In this document: positions 58,075-64,000 of the stretch, piece by piece
How positions within the stretch are numbered: the first letter of the stretch is position 1
Layout: every line of letters starts with the position of its first letter
Assembly: GCF_900078745.1 (NCBI RefSeq)
Contig: NZ_FKII01000047.1
Location: 62,001-126,000 of the forward strand
DNA from: Candidatus Ichthyocystis sparus
GTDB taxonomy: Bacteria; Pseudomonadota; Gammaproteobacteria; Burkholderiales; 2013Ark19i
Length of the DNA stretch: 64,000 nucleotides
Direction of reading: 5' to 3'
The notes under the pieces: generated by a model
The model's input: only the letters and a program-made list of their open reading frames with translations
Database searches by the model: none
What the model was told of the DNA's origin: nothing
Program-made: the position numbers and the translations under genes

Positions 58075-58581
58075 TCAGTAACCTGGGAAGTAAGTGCCAG
58101 CCCACTCCTGGTAAGAGCAACCAATGGACGTATAATCAAATACAGATTGATCCACGTCAGTAATGCAGCTATTAGATAAATGCTTGTCTACACCAGACTT
58201 ATGACGAACCGCTTGAATACGTATAGCTTTATTTGATAAACCAGCGTGCCCGCCATCTGCCTCCGGCTTAAAAAATCCAACAACAATACAACCCTCATAC
58301 TCTTCACCTCCAACACCAATGCTAATCTGGATCTTAGAGAGGGCTTTATTATTTGGCAGTAACATATCAGCATTTCCCGTGCTAAAAATACAACTGCCCC
58401 TTTCAGACAGTCTAATAAGAGCTTCACTGGTAAAGTGTTTAACAGTTGTATAGCCTGAAGTAAACAGCGATTTAGTAACATACTTCTTGTAGGCTGGTAT
58501 GGCTATAGCAGCAAGAATACCTATTATGGCCACAGTTATTAGCAATTCAATTAAAGTAAAAGCATTCGTTTTATTAATCAT
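58075..58581 (-). CDS. Type IV pilin (168 aa), Ala at the cleavage site
   Basis: ATG 58581 (MINKTNA) has AGG seven bases upstream; ATG 58587 and GTG 58602 are in frame. The mature part begins [20 protein letters not shown] with Glu at +5 and Ala at -1. The head is close to that of the neighbouring gene ([62 protein letters not shown]). This is a recent tandem duplicate, perhaps for antigenic variation or a heteropolymeric pilus. Confidence 0.88.
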   Translation of the reverse strand: MINKTNAFTLIELLITVAIIGILAAIAIPAYKKYVTKSLFTSGYTTVKHFTSEALIRLSERGSCIFSTGNADMLLPNNKALSKIQISIGVGGEEYEGCIVVGFFKPEADGGHAGLSNKAIRIQAVRHKSGVDKHLSNSCITDVDQSVFDYTSIGCSYQEWAGTYFPGY

Positions 58582-59919
58582 ATACATATGCCTATATTTC
58601 ACCTCATTTTATTACATTATTGTTATCTATTGATATCGCTAATCACCTTTAGTGATTTGTATTCTGTGAAATCGCATAACACAAAGCCACAGATTTCAAA
58701 ACCACTAGAACTCACAAATTTACTAAGAATCTAGTAAATCATACCAACTTTTATTAGAAAAAAAACAATACCTACAGACTAGTAGCATTTAATGTCACAA
58801 AAATTACAATCTAAATTATTTAATTTCATTTATATTATTGACATCGACAATAATATAAACACTGGGACCACAAATTTACTAAATTTATCCATCATCTAGA
58901 TTATTTCATTTATATAATTGATTATAAATATTAATATCTATAATCAATAGTTATTAATCGCACTAACAATTGTAGGTAGTCATAGAAATTACATTACAGC
59001 TAAGATGGCCTTAAAAAGGCTAAATTGCGTAGATAATCAACAACTTCAATAGGCCATAAAAACTACATGTCTATATTTTATAAAATATTGTGCCAACAAA
59101 ATTAGTAAACTATCCTAATGTTCGTACATATAAAGCATCTGCTGTATTTATAAATAATATAATTTTATTATATCGGATTAGAAATCTATAATACAAATGC
59201 ATATAATTTTAACTAAAAATTAGTTTTAATAAATATGATTAATAACTTAATACAGCACATAATAAATTATAAAGAAGCAATGATTAAAGCACAGAGATTG
59301 TGCTTATTTTTTATAATTTTAAGCATATCATGCTGACTTATAGTAAAAAATTTTATGCATGTATAATACTATGTTAAAATTTAAATTATTAATAATTAAC
59401 TATTCTCGCCAAAGATGTTCAAATAAATATTAAGCATAAAATACAAAATAATATTCTTCCGGTGTATTAGTATCACTAGGATAGCAATATACTAATGAGA
59501 GAAAAAGAAAAATAAATTTTCCATTAAATAGAATTAGCACAACTGTCTGTAAAAATAAAATTTGTGTACTGCACATCAATCATTAGTTATTACCACATCT
59601 AGATATAGTAATTATTGTAATTCAAGGGTATAGGGTGGGCAAAGCGCGTAAACAAACTAATACATAACATTTTTCTATTACGCAAATAATATAATCTATT
59701 ACAATATTATTGCAGCAACAAGCTACATTTAAAAAATTCTTCAAAGAAGTTATCAAATATATTTTGGTTACTTTAAGAAAATATATAATAAAACATATTA
59801 ACCATACTAAATATATTGGATAATATAAGTTATGGGTAGTGGAACTTGTTTAGTATCTACCAAACTATCTTACCTCTTATAGATGCTACAAATAATATTT
59901 ATGCTCGGGATTGAAATAA
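58582..59919. other. Long AT-rich non-coding region
   Basis: More than 1.3 kb with no gene. The first 150 bases hold the upstream element of the last pilin. The rest is very AT-rich with many short near-repeats and no RNA gene that I recognise. It marks the left border of the accessory block that follows. Confidence 0.45.
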
Positions 59920-61050
59920 ATGGATTACAACATTAGCGGGACTACAAGAAACTCTGAATATAATTCTGACTTGAATGCCTCAGGCACATCATCAACCACT
60001 ACATCTGATACTAGACCTGATTCACCAGACATATCTGATATGCTGCAAGCTCTAGTGGTGCAAGATGTAGGAGAAACCGGTGAAATTGCTAGTACTTTAT
60101 CTACTGAATCATCTTTATATCTTGGAAGTTCTTGTGAGAATAAAACAGATAGTAGTGTCTTAGAGCAAAGCGACAAATGTAGCAGTAATCCTATGAAGAC
60201 TACTAAAAGAAAAGCAGTATTTTCAGAAGCACCTAGTATTCCCGCAAAAACAATGAGGAGCACACTACATGAGGAAGCATCTAGTAGCAAAGAAGGTAAC
60301 TATCAACAGCATGTAGAATTACTAGAAAAAAACTCTTGTGCTAATAATAAAACACTTTACAGTCAAATAAAAGATGTAGCTAATGAAGAAGTTATAGCTA
60401 GTACTTCTGGCGCTAGTACTTCTGGCTTAGAAACTGTCAAAGGAGCAATAAAAAAATCAAGTCCTGCTATTATGTTTGGAGTAAAGAGAAAGCGTGACTC
60501 ATATGATACAGAAAATGAGGTTAGTTCAAGAAGAAAACCATCAACTTCCATGATACATGGCACATACTATATAGAGGAAGAAGGGATAGAGTATATTAAC
60601 AGGGCATCTGATTTGTTAGATGGGATCAGTGGTAATAACAAATTAAGTAGAGACATAATTCATGACATGAAAAACTTATTTTCTTCAGAAATATCAGAAG
60701 AAGAAGATGGTGAAAATATTATAGGAGCTACGTGTGCTAATAATACTTATGATATTGTAGAATTGAAAGATAGGAAAGAAATAACAGAGATGTATGATCT
60801 ACTTAATGACATGATAGATATTGTTAATTCAGGAAAAAAAAAGGGACCAAATATAGACGTAATACTAACTAGTATTTTTAATGTAATAGAGCCGATAGTA
60901 ACTTCTAAGATAGTAAGATATTTTGAGGAAAATTATGTTGAATCTGATGATGAAGATGAACTTGATGAATTATCACCGCCTGAAGCTTTAAAATCAATAA
61001 TTTCGGGCCTAACAGTACTACTGATTAAGGAAAGAATTTTTCCAAAGTAA
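59920..61050 (+). CDS. Unknown protein with nuclear-localisation-like sequence (376 aa)
   Basis: The ATG at 59920 starts a soluble protein. Residues 1-210 are Ser/Thr-rich and disordered with basic clusters KTTKRK (93-98) and V-K-R-K-R-D...S-S-R-R-K (188-206); the second fits a bipartite nuclear localisation signal with an 11-residue spacer. Residues about 215-376 are acidic and helical (YINRASDLLDGIS, EMYDLLNDMIDIVNS), ending SPPEALKSIISGLTVLLIKERI. No signal peptide or known domain. The INR string resembles that in the two following proteins, which may be distant relatives. A nuclear-acting effector is a hypothesis only. Confidence 0.6.
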   Translation: MDYNISGTTRNSEYNSDLNASGTSSTTTSDTRPDSPDISDMLQALVVQDVGETGEIASTLSTESSLYLGSSCENKTDSSVLEQSDKCSSNPMKTTKRKAVFSEAPSIPAKTMRSTLHEEASSSKEGNYQQHVELLEKNSCANNKTLYSQIKDVANEEVIASTSGASTSGLETVKGAIKKSSPAIMFGVKRKRDSYDTENEVSSRRKPSTSMIHGTYYIEEEGIEYINRASDLLDGISGNNKLSRDIIHDMKNLFSSEISEEEDGENIIGATCANNTYDIVELKDRKEITEMYDLLNDMIDIVNSGKKKGPNIDVILTSIFNVIEPIVTSKIVRYFEENYVESDDEDELDELSPPEALKSIISGLTVLLIKERIFPK

Positions 61051-61145
61051 TCCTAGCAAAATTATAAAGATAAAATTTTTGAATAAATTTTGTACTTAGC
61101 GTACAGTATTATTTTGCAGTGTGTGCATAAATATTCAATTATCAT

Positions 61146-61167
61146 AAAAAAATATAATACTTATATA
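61146..61167 (+). promoter_or_regulatory. Conserved upstream element, copy 1
   Basis: AAAAATATAATACTTATATA occurs here and again at 62365-62386, about 90-110 bp before each of two duplicated genes. It contains a TATAAT -10-like core, so it is probably the promoter shared by duplication. Confidence 0.55.
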
Positions 61168-61254
61168 CTACCATTAGTAGTATGATTGTTTTATCTTTAT
61201 CATTGTAGTATAGAAATTTTATTACTTTATTATTTAAGAGGCTGCACTAAGATA

Positions 61255-62292
61255 ATGGATTCTGTTTCTGGGACCGGCAATTTATCACGCAACATCAATA
61301 TTATTTGTACGCAAGATAACTCATGTGAGAATTCAAGTTCATCAAGTAAATTGATTGGCATATATTATTCTAGTAGTAAAAGTAGTGATATAGAACTTAT
61401 CAATAGAGTTTCATCTATTAATAAGAGATTGTCAGATATGGCATCATCATTATCATCTATTACGGTACGTAGTGAAGAATTATCATCTTTAGCTATGGAA
61501 AGAATAGATAATTATGGGAAAAAGCTTTGCGAAGAAGAAATTAAAATATTGCAAGAAATTGCATCTGATAAAGAACAAAATCATATTAATTGTGCAACTT
61601 CAGTTAGTAATTGTTCATATATTAAGAGCAGTATCTCGTTCTTGGCAACACCACTTATTTTAAAAATAGAAGAGAAAGAATGTAAGATATTTGATACTAC
61701 TATATGTCATAGTGGTTCTATATCAGAAAAAATTTCACATCCTTACTTAAATGATGAAGCAGGATCAAAACTATCTGAAGATACTACACATAGTATAAGT
61801 GTAGCAATTAATGAAGCTAATGTCATACATAGTAAGTCATGGAGATTTCTAAAGACATTATATAAATCAGTAGGTAAACTTACTTCTATTTTAACTTCTT
61901 TATCTATAGCAGATGCTTATAGTAAAGAAATTAATAATGAATTATTTTATCTACATAATAAAATAAAAAATAGCAATAATAAAAAAAATATAGAATCAAT
62001 GAAAGTTAGGATTCGTATTCTTGAAAATAGAAAGGAATTTGTATCAAGATCGCATTCCTTAAAAAAGGATAAGTTTAATAGTTGTATAAAATCTCTTCTT
62101 TCTTATATGAGTGTGCTAGAAAAATCTGATAAAAAAATTAAATCTGGAATTGAAAATGTTATATCCTACAAAAAGTGTGTATATCTTATGGAGGCACATC
62201 ACATAATATTTACCATGTTGGAATCAGGACATAATTTTCTAAGAAGAGATGATGTCATTGAAATTACAGATCCAATAACTGATTTTAATTAA
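61255..62292 (+). CDS. Unknown helical protein, tandem duplicate A (345 aa)
   Basis: Start at ATG 61255 (MDSVSGTG), chosen because the duplicate next door begins MDSVSKG. Upstream in-frame codons from 61186 are not shared. A Ser/Asn-rich N-terminus (1-45) is followed by helical sequence: ELINRVSSINKRLSDMASSL, then helices to a C-terminal EAHHIIFTMLESGHNFL. No signal peptide, membrane helix or known domain. The ribosome site (AAGAGG) is about 14 bases away, unusually far, but the duplicate has the same spacing. Confidence 0.65.
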   Translation: MDSVSGTGNLSRNINIICTQDNSCENSSSSSKLIGIYYSSSKSSDIELINRVSSINKRLSDMASSLSSITVRSEELSSLAMERIDNYGKKLCEEEIKILQEIASDKEQNHINCATSVSNCSYIKSSISFLATPLILKIEEKECKIFDTTICHSGSISEKISHPYLNDEAGSKLSEDTTHSISVAINEANVIHSKSWRFLKTLYKSVGKLTSILTSLSIADAYSKEINNELFYLHNKIKNSNNKKNIESMKVRIRILENRKEFVSRSHSLKKDKFNSCIKSLLSYMSVLEKSDKKIKSGIENVISYKKCVYLMEAHHIIFTMLESGHNFLRRDDVIEITDPITDFN

Positions 62293-62364
62293 AATAATTA
62301 TAAGAGCGAGTAATATTATCTTTAAAAATATATTCATTTGTTATAAATATGGTAAACAATAAAG

Positions 62365-62386
62365 AAAAATATAATACTTATATATA
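62365..62386 (+). promoter_or_regulatory. Conserved upstream element, copy 2
   Basis: Same string as at 61146-61167 (20 matching bases), before the second of the duplicated genes. Confidence 0.55.
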
Positions 62387-62469
62387 GCTATTCATAGTAC
62401 ACTAACTCCTATATTACATTAGACATCTAATATGGTAGCTTTAGCACTTAGGGGGATGTGTCAAACATA

Positions 62470-63513
62470 ATGGATTCAGTTTCAAAAGGAAGCGATTCAT
62501 CACATAGTACTAATATTTCTACTGTACAAGATGAGCCATCTTATGATGACGACTCATCAAGTTTAGATACATTACGCACTTTATCTTCTTCTAGCTGTAA
62601 TAACAGAGAACTTATTAATAGAGTTTATTCTATTAATAAAAGATTAACTGATATGGCTTCATCATTTATATCTGTTATGCTAATTAGCAACGAGTTGTCA
62701 TATTTAGCTATGGAGAGGATAGATAAAGAAGAACAGCATCTTGACAAAGAAGAGATTGAAGTACTAAAAGAAATTGTATCTGAAAAACATACAGATCATG
62801 CTGACTATGCAAATTTGGTTAGTAGTTGTTCATCTATCAAGAGTAATATGTCATTCTTAATAACACCTTATGTTTTAGAAGCAGAGAAAGAAGAGGGAAA
62901 GAAACTTGATGATGATATGCTTTATAGCATCCCTATATATAAACATGTTTCACATTTGAATTTAGATCTTGAAGATAGGGCAAAATCAAAACTATCTAAG
63001 AGCATCGCACGACGGGTACTTGTAGCACTTAATGAAGCTGACACGATACACACTAAGATATGGAGATTTTTAAGGGTATTATACAAATTTGTAGATAATT
63101 TTTTATGCTCTTTACAATCATCATCAATAACAAGTACTTATCTTAAAGAAATTAATGAAAAGCTAGATAATCTATCTAGTGAAATAGAAAATCCCCACTG
63201 CCATAACAAAAAAACCGTGGAAACTATAAAAAATAGAATTATACTTCTTGAAAGAAGGAAGAAGTTTGTATTAAAAGTTCATTCCTCTAAAAGTAATAAA
63301 TATAAATATCATGGAAGGTTACTCATATGTTACATAAAGACTCTAGAAAAAACTGGTACTCAGCTTAAGTATGGAATCAAGCATGTCGAATCTTACAAGG
63401 AATGTATATCTATTCTAGAAGCGCACCACATAGTACATGCCATGTTGGGAGCTGGATATGAGTTCCTAAAAAAATACGACGTTTTTAATATGACAGAAAG
63501 AAGCAATGATTGA
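62470..63513 (+). CDS. Unknown helical protein, tandem duplicate B (347 aa)
   Basis: Paralogue of the preceding gene along its whole length: MDSVS start, ELINRVYSINKRLTDMASS, SYLAMERID, EEIEVLKEIVSEK, CSSIKSNMSFLITP, ALNEADTIHTKIWRFLRVLY, and C-terminal EAHHIVHAMLGAGYEFLKK. The ATG at 62470 aligns with the start of A; a GTG at 62458 is also open. Mostly helical, soluble, no known domain. It is convergent with the Nudix gene, only 10 bp away. Confidence 0.65.
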   Translation: MDSVSKGSDSSHSTNISTVQDEPSYDDDSSSLDTLRTLSSSSCNNRELINRVYSINKRLTDMASSFISVMLISNELSYLAMERIDKEEQHLDKEEIEVLKEIVSEKHTDHADYANLVSSCSSIKSNMSFLITPYVLEAEKEEGKKLDDDMLYSIPIYKHVSHLNLDLEDRAKSKLSKSIARRVLVALNEADTIHTKIWRFLRVLYKFVDNFLCSLQSSSITSTYLKEINEKLDNLSSEIENPHCHNKKTVETIKNRIILLERRKKFVLKVHSSKSNKYKYHGRLLICYIKTLEKTGTQLKYGIKHVESYKECISILEAHHIVHAMLGAGYEFLKKYDVFNMTERSND

Positions 63514-63523
63514 AGTTCTTATA

Positions 63524-64000
63524 TCATGTTAGCGAGAACATTCCTTGAGCTGCTAGAAGACTAAGTGCTGACAGAGTCTTAGAATCAGTAATAGCACCTT
63601 TATTAATCATATTTCGTAAATCGCTACAACCTATGAAGAAACAGTTAATAACCTCTCCTTCATCTGTATCCTGTCCAAGATAATTAAGATCTTTTGCATA
63701 GTAGAGATACATTTTTTCGCTAGAATATCCTATACATGGGTAGAACAACCCCATAGACTTCCAATAGCCAGCTTCATATCCGCCCTCTTCCCTAAATTCT
63801 CTTTTGGCTGCATCAAGTGGATCTTCACCTTTATCTATTTTACCAGCGGGAAATTCCCAGAAAATTTGCTTACAAGCGCACCTATATTGGCGTACGAACA
63901 AATATGCATCACCTCTACAGGCTATTATCACTACTGCCCCTGGATGACGCATGTATCTCCTAGATGACAAAGATCCATCATATAAAGCAACTATATCCTC
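63524..64000 (-). CDS. Nudix hydrolase, ADP-ribose pyrophosphatase-like, 5' end outside window
   Basis: The Nudix box GKIDKGEDPLDAAKREFREE followed by GG fits GX5EX7REUXEEXGU with all metal ligands. The upstream residues on the minus strand are open to base 64000 and read EDIVALYDGSLSSRRYMRHP, the usual lead-in of ADP-ribose pyrophosphatase (NudF-type) proteins (LxDGSxxxREYVxHPGAV). So the start lies beyond the window; the TTG at 63970 is not the real start. It would hydrolyse ADP-ribose or related nucleotides. Confidence 0.88.
   Translation of the reverse strand, partial: EDIVALYDGSLSSRRYMRHPGAVVIIACRGDAYLFVRQYRCACKQIFWEFPAGKIDKGEDPLDAAKREFREEGGYEAGYWKSMGLFYPCIGYSSEKMYLYYAKDLNYLGQDTDEGEVINCFFIGCSDLRNMINKGAITDSKTLSALSLLAAQGMFSLT

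Noticed and set aside
63524-63970. Complete Nudix gene starting at TTG 63970
   Set aside because: The frame continues upstream to the window edge with family-typical residues (ALYDGSL), so the start is outside.

Overview
This window looks like part of the chromosome of an AT-rich, host-associated betaproteobacterium. The housekeeping gene orders are beta/gammaproteobacterial: rpsF-priB-rpsR-rplI; tRNA-Val-thrS-infC-rpmI-rplT-pheS-pheT-ihfA-tRNA-Pro; hflK-hflC-DUF2065-purA. A phaC-phaB-phaR polyhydroxybutyrate locus and tsaB-udg point to Burkholderiales-like bacteria. hisZ is missing from its usual place before purA, phaA is not with phaCB, and large blocks encode serine-rich, repeat-bearing or bilobed-hydrophobic proteins that I cannot place in known families. 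This suggests an intracellular pathogen or symbiont. Candidatus Ichthyocystis (fish epitheliocystis agent) is my guess from memory and is not proven by the sequence.

Layout. 1-2.2 kb: a repeat protein gene cut by the left edge and two lineage-specific genes. 2.3-5.5 kb: thiL, a metallo-beta-lactamase-fold hydrolase, a pilin-like gene and bdhA. 5.5-6.3 kb: a membrane-tailed unknown. 6.5-16 kb: a minus-strand housekeeping block (PpiC chaperone, bolA, yciB, purA, DUF2065, hflC, hflK, dnaB, pyrF, rplI, rpsR, priB, rpsF). 16.2-17.6 kb: aspA. 18-23.8 kb: a very AT-rich accessory block with a small Ser/Thr/Asn-rich protein, a 1055-residue protein with a prion-like N-terminus and a two-helix membrane protein. 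23.9-27.0 kb: gltIJKL. 27-28.8 kb: ppa, tRNA-Leu, tRNA-Gly, tRNA-Cys, bamD. 28.9-32.2 kb: phaR, a small unknown, phaB, phaC. 32.8-45.7 kb: a second accessory island with a two-helix membrane protein, a helical unknown, a tyrosine recombinase and four consecutive genes that I read as one paralogous effector-like family. 45.9-56.1 kb: rluD and the translation-gene block, then udg, tsaB and a BON-domain lipoprotein. 56.3-58.6 kb: three tandem type IV pilin genes, one of them broken. 59.9-63.5 kb: three unknown genes, two being tandem duplicates. The right edge cuts a Nudix hydrolase gene.

How it fits together. GltIJKL imports glutamate/aspartate and AspA turns aspartate into fumarate and ammonia, suggesting host amino acids as carbon source. 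PhaC/PhaB/PhaR make and regulate PHB, and BdhA would recycle 3-hydroxybutyrate. The accessory genes share features of secreted proteins that act in a host cell. Three different membrane proteins carry an E-x-x-P-L-(L/I) sequence resembling eukaryotic acidic-dileucine sorting signals. The four-gene family has proline-rich motifs, acidic tyrosine motifs, a coiled coil, a basic Ser-rich linker and a shared C-terminal domain. One protein has a convincing bipartite nuclear-localisation-like sequence. None of these roles is demonstrated; they are inferences from motifs and context.
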